A DNA stretch of 25,207 bases from Plakobranchus ocellatus (taxonomy: Eukaryota; Mollusca; Gastropoda; Plakobranchidae): positions 71,728 through 96,934 of the forward strand of contig BLXT01007490.1 in the NCBI GenBank assembly GCA_019648995.1, given 5' to 3'. Of this stretch, positions 1 through 12,674 are shown one piece after another. A program made the position numbers and the translations under genes. The notes under the pieces are model-generated. The model worked only from the letters and a program-made list of their open reading frames with translations. It did no database searches and had not been told where the DNA came from. Each line of letters begins with the position of its first letter. The stretch's first letter is position 1.

Positions 1-76
1 AAAAAAAAGATTTATTTCAAACCTTATAATTGATTCAGCATTTTAAAGTGGATAATGTAATCCACGTCCAACCTAC

Positions 77-226
77 CGAAGTGGACGGACCATTCATGCC
101 TTTCCTCTGTACAGTCAGAAACATCTCCTTGATAGCCGAGTCTTCACTCACTGTAGTAGAACTTATTTCAAAGCGCTCAGTCTTGAGAGGCTCTCTATCT
201 TTTTGTGGGAGAAATTCGCCGATCGT
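77..226 (-). CDS. Exon: PTP D2, strands before the WPD-equivalent loop
   Basis: Encodes TIGEFLPQKDREPLKTERF through EMFLTVQRKGM and GPSTS. FLPQKDREPLKTERFEI aligns with YWPEDGDQTFGKINMQL of D1, so the Tyr-Trp of YWP has become Phe-Leu. The acceptor is CCTCGACAG and the donor GTAGGT; phase 0-0. The rest of D2, including its signature loop, is left of position 1. Confidence 0.88.
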
Positions 227-3200
227 CTGTCGAGGAAAGCGCGAAAAAATCATTCTGAGAATTTACGCATGATATTCCATATTTTTTTGCGCAAAAGTGT
301 TCACTGTAAATGCCACTTTTTCTCCTGTATCAGAGACAAAACCAAAATAGACTGATATCTATATTATAAAAGACGTAGAGGCAACTAGGCATGACGTTTG
401 TGCCCTATCTCCACCTGAACCGCTTTATATATAGTCTTAATTTTTTGAGGACCATAATCTGCCTGTCTTAGTGTCGCATTTATTAAATAAAAACCAACAG
501 ATACTTACTGATATTAAAAAGTTATATTTTTTATTTTAACAAACCTATTTTCAGCAATCACACACATACACGTGCACACAAAGGCGCGCGCGCGCTCTCA
601 CACATACACACACACAAACCAGGTACAGAAAAACAAAATAATACGTTATGATGTAAAACCGCGGCTACGACAAAGAGATTTAAAGCGACATCAAACTGTC
701 ATATGAGAGTAATAATTCACCTATTTCAAATAAAGCAGGTAAAGAAACTGGCATTCTTTTGTCTAATAAATTATGATTTTGAGAAGAAAAAAACATTTGA
801 CGTACGCTAGAGAGCGAAAGCGAAACAGGGAAATTACGAAAGTGATACTCTACGTACAGGCTGTCATGCTTTCTACATATTGCCATTCCAACATTTCTAT
901 GACAGTCGGACGTGTATCCAAATCTAACATGCTCAAAGTTTTAGATATCTTGACTCTTAGATCCAATTCACAAGCTTGCTATACTTTGTGGGATTCTGAA
1001 TTAATTTTTCAAATAGTAATTTTCAGCGAAATAGATTCTAGATTTTGGCAATCTATATATCTAGATCTAGATCTTAGATCTAGGCCTGCCCTAAACTTAG
1101 CCTAGCATTCAAAAAATATGTAAGCTTGGTTAAATTGAATCGAGATTGGGTAGGCCTAAATGGAGATTTAGCCTAGCCTAGAGTCTAAACTTAGATCTAG
1201 ACTCTAGATTAGATCATTAGAGTCTGTTTCAATTCACCGGAATCATAGATAAACATCTAAGTTTGATCCTAAATCTAGAATCCAGGTATTTTATTGGAAC
1301 CTTAATCTTCAATAAGATTGGATCTATAGAATATGATCCAGATCCTTATATGCCTAGATCTAGAGCTTGGCCTAATCCTGATAAAGTTAAGTCGTCTTGA
1401 TATTATCGGATCAAAAATCTTATCTAAATCTACGTTTATTAGGATCCATACGCATAAATTTGGCAAGTCTTTCCAAAATTTCGTTCCATTATTCTGATTA
1501 TATCGCCCAATACTGAAATTTAGAGAAAGTCTTGTCTTGAAATTGTTGATTCACTTTGAGATTATGATTGCAAACCAGGTAGCAAAACTATGATACTGGC
1601 CTAGATGATTAGATCTAGAATCAGTATCTCGATAGCTAGAGTTTATTTCAAACTTTCCATTCCATAATAGTGAAAATTTTTATTTAGGCCTAACTTTAAT
1701 GATCATGGCGATATTTTATGATTACATGTTTATTTGAGTTTAAATTGCAGTGAATTACATGTGCGAACAAAACTAGATCTTAAATACAACCTGTCAATCC
1801 AATATTTTGGAGCATAACTTATCATATTATTGATTTATGCTTAGATAATTGCAACCTGTAACATCAAAGTTAATAGGCCTATTTTACATCTAGACTTGGA
1901 TAGCAGAAATCTATATCAAGTTTTCTGTTTGTTTATCGCATTAGCGAAATTTTGTTGGTGGTATTTTTTGTAAAGGTCGCACCTATATTTAAAATATATC
2001 GCAGTGAATGCTGCAAAATAAAGATCTTGAAATTGGATCCTGATAACGAGCTTTCTCCACTTTTGCTTAACTTCCATTCCTAGGTGTTCTGTCTTCTTTT
2101 TGGGTGACCTCTTCTTTTTTCTTATACTAAGGATTCATGAATGATTTTTCCTTACACAGTCATGTCTTTTTTCATTTCTAAAGTATTTCATCCCATTTAA
2201 ATTACCACAGTGAATTGCGACAAAATCTAGATATTAAAAAGATATCTTGATCGCAGACTTTCACTGCCTCTGCTTCTTCCATTCCAAGGTGTTCTGTCTT
2301 TTGGGGCGAAATGTTCTCCTTTTTCCAGGGTTTGGTTTGATTTTTGAGTAGCCAGTCCAAAACAAAGTGACCTTAGCCTTTTTTCATGGACCATGCCTTA
2401 ATGAATGTTCCTTAGGCCTATATATTTGTGCTTCTTTTCATTTCCAAAGTATTTTATCTCTCCTGTTTAAGTTTTATTCAGGAGTTAATTCAGACTTATC
2501 TTTCTTTGTATGGACTTCAAGCCCTACTATTTTTAAAATTGGACTGTATATAAGGATTTCTTTCAAATTATGCAAAAAAGTTCCCAATCAATTGCTGAAA
2601 TTCTCTCCAAGTCAAGATGTCACCTTCCAGACTTCAGGATCCTGCTCAGACAAGGATAAATTGAATTGATGTTGAGTCACATAAGAGTAACTTCATTTGA
2701 CTTACTTTTACTCTGAGTGAAGGACATCACATCTCAAGTTCATAGGGCATAAATTACTGAATGAATCATGGCAGCTGCTAGAATAATTTTTAATTAATTA
2801 TTGCAGGCCCCAAGCCCTTCAAAATGATAGAATGCAAACTCCATTCATAGCTGACATAAAATGATCCTCAGTTAAAAATTAAACCTTATTAAGGCTGCGT
2901 TATGCAAAACACCTTTGTTTGTTTTATGTTTTTGTTCTAGGATTTTCACTTCAATTGCGAAAGAATGTCAATTGCCTGGCTACTAAAGCAGTGATCATTC
3001 CAACTCAATGAAGTATAATGGAATAAGGCTACATTTCAGGTGGCTAATTCTTTTGTTTCCATTTTGGTTCATGAATTTTTCACTTTTTTTAAAAACCGTT
3101 CTTTGCATTTGTTTACTGCATGTATACCCAAGTTGGGTAGATTATGGTCCTGTTCAGGTTAAGAGAAATCTGCTTAAAGTTGTAAGACATTCCTCAGCAT

Positions 3201-5523
3201 ATAGTTAAACCTCGATTTATATGCTGAAAAATATAACTCTTTAAAATCAATAAGTATTTCTTGGTTTTTATTTAGTAAATGCAACACTAAGATAGGTAAA
3301 TTATGTTCAGGAAAATGTCTTTTCCTTTCCCGTTCATTTGAATGGGCAAATATGCTTGATTTTTCATAATCCGATAGCTGAAACCGAAAGATCAAACTAT
3401 CTGTCTTTGTTTTAAGTATTCCATATATATGTGTTCGTGGTTTTTACCCATAAAGCGAGGAAGACACCCTTATGGTGATATTGAACATAAAGTGGCAAAC
3501 CTCGTCTGTGGTTCTCAAGTCTACATCAAACGCCACGACCAGGCCTACGTCAAACTGGGTCACCAGCCTCCAGAAGTCAGTTACCGTGGTGGGCAAGGGC
3601 AGCTGAGTCAGGATATCATGGGAGTTTTTCTTCAGGTTCTGAATAAAGTGGGATTGGACAAAAAAGAGGATATGATTTGTTTTTTTCCTGGAGAAACAAG
3701 TGTGTCGGAAAAGTAGTGGGGAACAAATACAATCTAAACAAAGATATTGAAAGACATGTATAATAATATTTCTATGAGAACAATTAAAAAATGATTGAAA
3801 AGTTTTGAAAGTTGGACCACAAAAAGCTATGGAATAAATTATTGTATAATTGAATCTAGCTGTTGACTAAGTAATAGTTTATCTCGCTGCATTTTACTTC
3901 GATTAATAGTAATCGATTTAATGTTATAAAAAAATCCCAACCTAAATAATCGCACCAAAATGATCTTGAAAGGCTTGAGTCGATATAGGCAAACAAAGGA
4001 ACAAACTGTTTTACCACTACTGACAATGTGATATTAGAATCTTGAATATCCGTAACATGCAACGTGTAACATTGAAAGATAACAGCATTATCACAGATCT
4101 TGAAAAAAATTGCATGCAGTTTTGATGGCTGTTCTGATCTATTTGCACAATAGCTGAGGGTAAGAGGTTAGATATTTGATATGAAAAAAGGAATGAAAAT
4201 GATTTTTACAAAACAAGTATTAAGAGCATTCATTGCTTCATCCAGCGATTAAAACATTCGGGACATGAATGAAGAACTTTACCGGTACAAGTACTGCGTT
4301 GATGTAATTGTCCTCGCCTTTACCTTCAGCTGCTAAAATAGGCCTGTGGTTATAATCTGAACAGGACAGAGAAGAATGCCAAGATGTACAAATAGAATAT
4401 TGATTATGCTGAGATTAAGTGCATACATTAATGTTTTGTCCAGGGTTTATGAATTAAATCAATCCAGATCTGTATGTTTTTTACATCAATATGAATGGGA
4501 AAGAATAGGCGATTCGTTATAGCTAGTGGTAAAATTCCTGCCAATTTGTAGGTTGACATGGAAAAAAAAAGTTAATCTCATCATATGTTTAGTAACAATA
4601 GCTATATCTCGACCTTTGAACCAACTGTACAGTCTCAAATATTTCAAAATCCACCTAGATCTAGATGTGCATATTAGAAATGTAAAAGAAATCCAACTTC
4701 TTCATTGTCTATAAATCTAGAAGTGATTTTTAAATTTAATGAATAATTAACTTTAAAATTTCACTTATACACACAACTGAATAAATTAGGGTGCGTTGGT
4801 AAACTATTGCTGAACTTTGAATACCTATATTTTTTATAATGTAGATACAGTTGAGCATGGTGTTAGTAAAAGTTTTGGTTTTTCCTTGTTTATGCCAACG
4901 CAAACGATACGGCTTAAAAGATCCAAATCTTAGGTGCTTTTTGTGGGGGCAGTCACTGCCTCAAAAGGGAAGAATATGTTTTGATGATTCTATCATAAAA
5001 TTAAAGCCATTAAAATGCATTTCGGCCTTCTTAAACCATAACAATTCGCATTTAGTTCTTCCAGTACCGAGCATTTAGATTTCAAGTCAAGTGACTTCAA
5101 TTTAAAAAAACAGACAGGGTAAAGCGTGCGATTACTGAAAAGTCATACTTGTTAGGATGTTGTTGAGTCTGTCCTTGTTTCTGGTAGCTATGACTTTCTC
5201 ATTCCCATAAATTGACTCCTCCCCGCCTGACTCTTCAGTGGACATGATGGTTTCTTCATCAAAAACTGCTGCCAGATCCTGACGGGAAAGGAAGACTATT
5301 AAGGGTAAGAGACGCGTGAAAAAAGATAGTAGGAAACATAGAGTGAAAAAGGAGTGATTGAGACAGAAAAAGGTCTGAGAGAGCAAGGAAGTTAGTGTGG
5401 AAAAGACATTAGAAATTAAAGAGGGAGAGAAAAAAGATGAAAGGGACATTAACAGAGGCACAGAGGGAAAGACAGAGAGACAGAGAGTGAGGGAGACAGC
5501 GAGAGATAGAGGAAGACGCAGAG

Positions 5524-5563
<40 letters not shown>

Positions 5564-8500
5564 GGAGAGAGAGACTTACATCAAACTCCTGCTGATAAGA
5601 GCGTGCAGACCTGTCACCGCTCGCCCCTTCCTCAAGGCTCTGGAACCGGGCTGGAATATCCTTGACCTGCACGGTGGTGTCAAAAGTCATGTGACCAACC
5701 AGAGTAGCTTTATGCAAGAATGTGTACTGGGCCTAGGGAAAAGAAGGAATTTATATGCTATGGTAACACTGAAAAAAAAAACTCATGCAATATGAGGGTA
5801 GAGAGTATTATAATGTGTATGAAAAAGTTGAAGAAGGTCGAAAAGTATAATTGCTCTTTGCTCATGAACTTTGAAGAAATATAGAATTGTATTAGCAACG
5901 TGCCGAACCAAAGCATGAACTTACAAGACCAATTTCCTAAATGCAGTATTTTTTTTAGGGCGTTTTGCTGTATCGCGAGCCGAAGTAATGTGCGACATAA
6001 ATGCCCCATTTAGCTCCATATAAGTGTATGTTTAAAAAACTTAAAGATATCTTTTTCAATCAATTTTTATAATAGTCGAATATTCATGGCTGATCCTCAT
6101 AGATCGTTTAAATCGTTTGACTGCCTGACATTTTCCAAAGACGGTGACAGTACGGATTGAGATCAAATAAAGGGAATAATAGAAATATTAGTTTTATGAA
6201 TGACACTTGCTTGACTTTTGTATGCCTTTGCATTCATATAGGAAAAGGGGAAAAAAACCATCTAGATCCACCACGAGTTTTGCAATGCCATAATTCCAAA
6301 CACTTATGTAGATGATCGAAGCTGTGACATGCAAGGATGTTTCATTAAGGAAAACATTTAATAAACAAAAATATCTTACAACTGTCTGTATCATATGCAT
6401 TCGATCCTGTCGTAATTTATGCAGAGTGGAACGGAAGTCCATCTTTCCTGTGGCTTCCGCTTCCTGTAGCAGATTGCACAACGCAATGAATGTGCCAGTC
6501 CGCCCAACTCCGGCGCTGAAAATAAACATGTGCTTAAAAGAACAAATGGCTGATAACAGTGAACATCTCGTTCATTATAGCGAAACACAAAATGCACCTA
6601 AACAAAAGCATGTCAACACAGTGATGTTCTCATTACTCTATAATTTTAGTAGACTGCGTAAAAAATGAACATTGCATTTATGTTTAAATAAACTGATGTA
6701 GGAGCTGTTCGAAAAAAATATTCAGTGAAGATGATAGGGGAGAGAACAAGTGTGGTATAAATATAAAAATGTGAAGAAAATAAAAACTAGAAGAAAAAAA
6801 TGAAGGCAAAGTTTGAGGTGTCTTGAATCGAGTGCGTAAAGATGTAGATTTGGCAAGTGTTGCCAGATTACTATACGGATTGATCTATGAAAAGCTGAAA
6901 CCCACCTGCAATGTACCAGCAGACGTCCAGGCCCAGGTTCAGCCATGACTCTCTGCTGGAAGTCCACCAGACCCCAGGGGTTTTCAGGCACCGATTTATC
7001 TGGCCAGGCAGTGAAGTGGAACTGGGTCACGTCCCGTGGCGATTCATCATCCTACGTTTTGAAGAAATAAACTTCTTTTTTTTTTAATGCAACTTTAGAA
7101 CTCGTTTAAGCCGTCCATAAATGTCTAATATGTGAACTAAAAGTATATGACATGTATTTCATCACGGGATCAGCCTTTTAATCATGGTGTGGAGTTAACG
7201 GTGAGGCTTCGCAGTCTAGACGCACCATGACCTAGAGAATGGTGACTCAACTCAGAAAATAGGGTGATGTCATAACATGGAGGCTTTTTATCTAACCACA
7301 CGCTTCCCTTGTATGGCAAATAGCTAATGTGACGATTACCCTGGGAAAATATTTTTTAAAAAGTGGCTTTGAAGGCTTTAGAATCAGCATTGTTATTCTG
7401 AAAATTTTGGAAGCTTTCATAGCGGTGACCAATAGCCTGATAACAACAAATTAATGAATTGGTTCAACCATACAAATGCCAATGAAATTCCTTGCATTAA
7501 AGAGCCGTTGTTTCCTCATACAAATGAGGAAATCCACTGACCTTCCACAAACGCAGGTGTCTGATAGTGTATTCAGCAAATACTCGAGTAGTCAACAATT
7601 GCATGTTAATCTTGCCAAAAGTTTGGTCTCCATCTTCAGGCCAGTACATTGTGCATTTTTTCTGAGATGTTGGGAAAAGCGCATTGCAAGTTATAGGAAC
7701 ATGATACTGACATCGGACAGGATATAGCAAAAGGCAATCAGTCAAAACACGAAATAAAACATCTATACTTGCATAACCCTTATCTTGAATATGACAAACC
7801 AGTTATAATAAATTTAAATTACGCCATGTCACGTACCCTAGGACAGGCCTACTTTCAAGTTTTGTGTTCGTTGAATAATCATATTATGTATTTCACACTT
7901 ATCTCGCTCCAATTTTATGCACATTTTTAATGACTGTACACTATGACATCTGACCTTTCCCTCCTCAATCAGATGGGTCAGCATGACGACACGGTCAATA
8001 TTTTGTTCCCAGAGCATGCGCACAAAGTCGATCAAAGTGACGTCATTTGGACCTGAATTGGTAAACATTGTGTTGTAGTTTGAAGATGTGAAACGGAAAA
8101 TAAAAAAAAAACAAGAGTATGAACGTATCTCGTTTTGCAAAATGAGAAACCAGTAATTAGCATTGCAGCTAAAACTCATTTTAAAAGATACTGTAGATAC
8201 AGAGGATACTGTTAGATAACTACACATATTTAAAACTCTTTTTGTACGGTTGATTAATCATACATTAAAGTTATATATTGTGCAGACTACGGACTGCCTC
8301 AATATGCTTTGCAAAATTATTTATTAGCCCCTTTCGGTATAACCGACAAACAGGTTGAAATAAAAAAAAAAAACTTGTCTTACCTTGCGAGGCAATAAAT
8401 GTCTCACAGCTGTTGTAACCCTGAAAAACCAAAAAAAGGCCTAAATATATAAAAACGTAATTCTTTATTTAATAAAGGCTTTCAATAACTTCTATTTTGT

Positions 8501-10877
8501 ATGAAGAGAAAAGAAAGCACTCAGGGATAACTATATATCTTGTGTCATTAAAGGCGTCCACTATAATAGGTGAGCTAAGCTTGTCATGCCCCCCGTCCAG
8601 ACAGGCGCCAGTGGTAGTTTGAAGGTTTTTGCTAAATCGTCAAAAGCCGGACATTCTGAGCAAGCCCAGGCGATGCTATGATTGTATACAACACACTATT
8701 ACGGTAATGATAACTCACTTTGACATATGATGCGTTGATGTAGTCTGTCAACTCCCTCTTCTCATCAGCCTCCAGCAGAACCCGGTTCCTGTCGTCTGGA
8801 CAAAATAAGTTGATTGGCAAAAGACATTTCAGCAAAACTGCATTGATGGGTTAGTGTTAAAAATTGTGAATTACTATGAAAGAGTGGCGCGTTTTTTAAC
8901 TTAACACATCGTCGAACATGCAAACTTTTATACTTGAAACATGCGGAAAGATTCATTTCGTCTCTATTATGTCCTCAGTTGGCCTCTAAGTAACCCCAGT
9001 TGGTGTTTTACAACAGATTTATAAGAGTATCTGGTTCTTAATGTTAATCGCCCTGCATTGTGAAAATGCATTTTGATTGCATCTTGGTGACTTGATTTTT
9101 TTGCTAAAGAAAAATAAACCTACTTAGATTCTTTAGCTCCTTTACGCCGACTTTCAATTAATGATATGCTTGCTGTGTGTGCATGCTTCATCAGCACTCT
9201 TTATCCATACATCTTTGTTTCTCTGTTCTTTTAGCCCAAATCTTCACATCAATAAAACCCAACTCTTGATCAAGCCATGACAAGTTTCAGGCCTCCTGCC
9301 TAATTTGGAATGATCTTCATCAAAGTTCACTTCGTGTGGGTTTTGAATTGTGTGATGAGAGAACTAGCACGATTTTGGAGCATAGTGGCTACTTAATCTA
9401 AGATAACAATAGAGCAAAAATGACGGTATAAGGCATGTACATCAACATGTAAAGATAGGAAGGAGAACTCACAAGGAATGATATTTTTGTATCTGTTCTT
9501 CTTGCTGTTCCGAGTCGCTAGCCCGTTAGTTTGGTTCTCATCAAAATTCATTGGGATTGCCTAGATCATATAAAAATAATATAGATTTACTTAAAAAGAC
9601 AGTATGTCAAGTTTGAGGTTAAAATAAAAAAAAAATCTAGATGTGTTCGCTATCTCAGAACCACCAAACTCCTGACAGAAAAAAACAGCTGAAAGAAATT
9701 GAAAACAGGAAACTCTCGCATTTTTGAAAGTGCTTCTCAACATTTGAGCTGCAGAGGATATTGATTGTGGTGAAAATAACAATGACAAAAAAAGTATTTA
9801 GTACTGGTGACGAAATTCTTATGATTATAACTGACGATAGAGATTATCATGCAAACATGGTTTTCTGGTTGACTGCCTTTGCTCAAGCAGAAAAGCTATC
9901 AAAGGAGTAAGATATCGAAAAAAAAATCCCAACAAACAACAATAAACTCACAATAGATTTCAATGAGGGAATTCATCTTAGAAAGAAAGTTGTATGCTAC
10001 TCATGCGCATTATTGGATTGACGTAAATTATTGTTGCCTGTTACATGTACAATGCTAGCCCAATCTTTACCGTAAACTGATCGTTGAAGTATGAGTCTTT
10101 AGAATGTTCATCTAGATAGGTCTTCAGCTTCTCCACTGGTACAGACGTGTCACCGGTCAGAATGTTCGCGTATGATGTTTCACTCCGTTCGTCTTCTTCT
10201 TTTTCTTCTCCACGATCTACTAAAGGCAGAAATCGCATTAGGGAAAACAAATTAAACAAAAAACAAAGAAACAAAAACAAATAAAGAGGCCTTGTCGTAT
10301 ACCTTAATTGACACACAAATACAAAAAGAAATTAGACAAAAATCCATATTCAAATATACGCACATATGCACACTTAAACAAAGACAATAAAGCTGCAGGC
10401 GATGGACCCCGCAATCAATGAAAAAGGCACGGAAACGGAAAGGGGTTGTAACCTTTATAGGATACACAGAATACCTTCTTGAGCATTGGTAAAACTGACA
10501 GAGCGAGACTTGAATTGTGCTAAGGGCCTCTCAGGTTGGTCCGCGTCTAATGTAGGATTAGAACATGAACTTCCAGTCTCCATGGCAGCTTCTATCATAC
10601 TTCCATTTCCAGACTCGTGCTTCGCTCCAGTGCGGCGCCTGAAATTTCGGACAAGCAAATTGTGAAAGGAACTCGCAACAGTCGCTGGTCAGTTTAGGCT
10701 TTATTGCCAAACAGCAGTCATTTGTCTCATGCAGCCTTTTCATCTTAAAAAAAAAGAAACTTCTGGAATTCCTTTATGATCGTAACGTACATATGTAGCT
10801 AAGAAGAGTGAGCATCAACTTTCCAACCCTTAAATGCAAATAGTTTGCTTAGATCTTCAGAGAGAAGGAGAGAGAGG

Positions 10878-10923
<46 letters not shown>

Positions 10924-10962
10924 AACACACAGATAGTGTTAGAGAGAGACAGAGAGAGATAG

Positions 10963-10999
<37 letters not shown>

Positions 11000-12643
11000 T
11001 ACAGAGAGAAGCAGAAATAGAGAGCGAGAGAGATAGAGAAAATAATTCCAGATCTGCGCTGAATAACGATGGGTAAGCTGCAGTAAAACATCAGACTAAA
11101 ATAGGCTTGGTGTCAAGAGTTGGACTACAAAAAAGCGATTTAAAACTAAACGCGGAGTGAAGGCGATACTAAAACCGTATCTAAAAAGTTATTTTATTTA
11201 TGAAAATCTTTACCTCCAAAATAGAATTCCAAAGATGGCGGCACTGATGATTGTTACTGCAACAACACCACCAATAATCGCAGGAACTAGTGCTCCCCCT
11301 CCGCTGTCGTCTGCTCCGTCTCCACTATGCTCTCCTCCTACATTCTGTCGCGCTACGAATAAAAGTTTGTAAATAAAATATAACTATGGACACATAATTA
11401 AACACTCCAGTTTGACTGGCATCTCTTAACTATTTAGATATCCATATTCTTTATTTTCCCAATGACACCAATTACTAATATGGTGCAATTTTAGTTGTTT
11501 TATTTTCTGTAATCAATTAGGCAAGAGGTTAGCAGCTGATTTGTTTTAGCTGGTTTTCATAACTATGGTCCACAGGTGAAAGGCCTGCTTGACTGCTGCG
11601 ATGGTTTGATAGAATAGAGATGAAAGCGAAGTTGATTCGACTGATCCAACAGGCAAAATGCAAATTGAACAGCCACAAACATACAGCTGGAGAAATTTTT
11701 TCATATAACACAATGACTATTCAATGATTTCCAAATCGCATGCCTGCGTTTTATGATAGTCCTTTTAATCAACTAAGGAGCATCAAATTTACACACCGGT
11801 GTCACAAAAGTCTCCAGTCCATGTGTCTATGCACTCTATACACTGTCCATTGGTGTGATGACAGGTCTGGTTTAAACAGTTCATGCTGCAGGTCTGGTTA
11901 CAACCGGAACCGTAGGTAGCGAATGGGCATTCTGTTTTGAAACGAAAAGTTGCTTGAGAAACATTTTTCATCCCTTACCTATTTTTAAAGGGATAGTTAG
12001 GGAAATAAATCTAGTGTGGATGAATTTTTGCTGCTGCAAAGATCTCCATTAATCTTAATACAAAGCTGATAATAGTCAGACGGAGGTAAATAAAATAAAT
12101 ATTTCCAAATTGTGAAATGTGATTTTAAAAAAAGGGAATGGGAAATGTGGATCAAAAAAGAAAAAAAATGATGAATAGGGAACGCTTCATTTTACTATGA
12201 GGTTATGAGGTATAAGTTCTTAAGAGGGTATTCAAGAGCTGTTACTAAGCAACGGATTTACAAAACAAGTTTTTAGAAGTCACCATTAAAACGAATCGCC
12301 GCTTTCTCTTTGTTTATAAGTGACAACCTCATATTGACTCTTTACAGTATTATACACACCCCGGAAAATTAAAAGGTTCCAAGCAATGTACAATCTTTAT
12401 CTTCTTCGGTAAAAAGGTTGAATCTTATATCTCGCGCTGCTGCATTTGAAAGATGCACCAATAATTAGACTGCATCGATAAACTAATTAAGACCAGATGG
12501 AGATTACAAAAGAATAATAGCTTGACCATAAGGTAATCTAAGCCTACAAGAGACTTCAAAATAAATACCGAGGAATTCAACCATCTTGAAAATGCTATCA
12601 ATGAAGATGCCGTGCCAAAGAATAAAACCCATCTATCCAGTGC

Positions 12644-12674
<31 letters not shown>

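Larger units (their letters stand above)
227..3500. other. Large D2 intron: low-complexity and decayed repeats
   Basis: A 3.3-kb intron. It carries a CA/CG microsatellite (558-617), TAGATCTAG-like strings (about 940-1380) and an imperfect local duplication (about 1990-2475). The scattered short open frames show no domain, and I see no exon that the flanking phases would require. Confidence 0.75.
5733..10070. other. Introns within PTP D1: no additional features seen
   Basis: The introns between the D1 exons (5733-6379, 6516-6905, 7052-7541, 7662-7954, 8053-8383, 8421-8718, 8796-9472, 9561-10070) are AT-rich. I found no recognisable exon, repeat family or RNA gene in them. Frames extending past the exons into these introns are read-through. 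Confidence 0.65.

Noticed and set aside
558..617. CA/CG tract considered as a Z-DNA-type regulatory element
   Set aside because: Only a simple repeat is visible; nothing nearby suggests a promoter or enhancer.
773..1105. Plus-strand 110-codon frame
   Set aside because: It runs into TAGATCTAG repeats, has no domain and has no splice context linking it to another exon.
2367..2669. Plus-strand 100-codon Phe/Leu/Ser-rich frame
   Set aside because: Composition follows AT-rich intron DNA and part lies in a local duplication; no motif seen.
3429..3716. Plus-strand 95-codon open frame with protein-like composition
   Set aside because: It is the antisense shadow of the D2 exon 3501-3638, whose minus-strand reading contains TTVTDFWRLV and fits the flanking phases.
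5397..5795. Long Arg/Glu-rich plus-strand frame and Leu/Ser-rich minus frame
   Set aside because: Both are translations of the (GA)n microsatellite running into the true exon 5580-5732.
10845..11036. Arg/Glu-rich plus-strand frame
   Set aside because: Translation of a (GA)n tract.
11789..11797. Alternative donor GTAAAT four bases beyond the chosen end of EGF module 4
   Set aside because: It would leave phase 2 and put the transmembrane exon out of frame.
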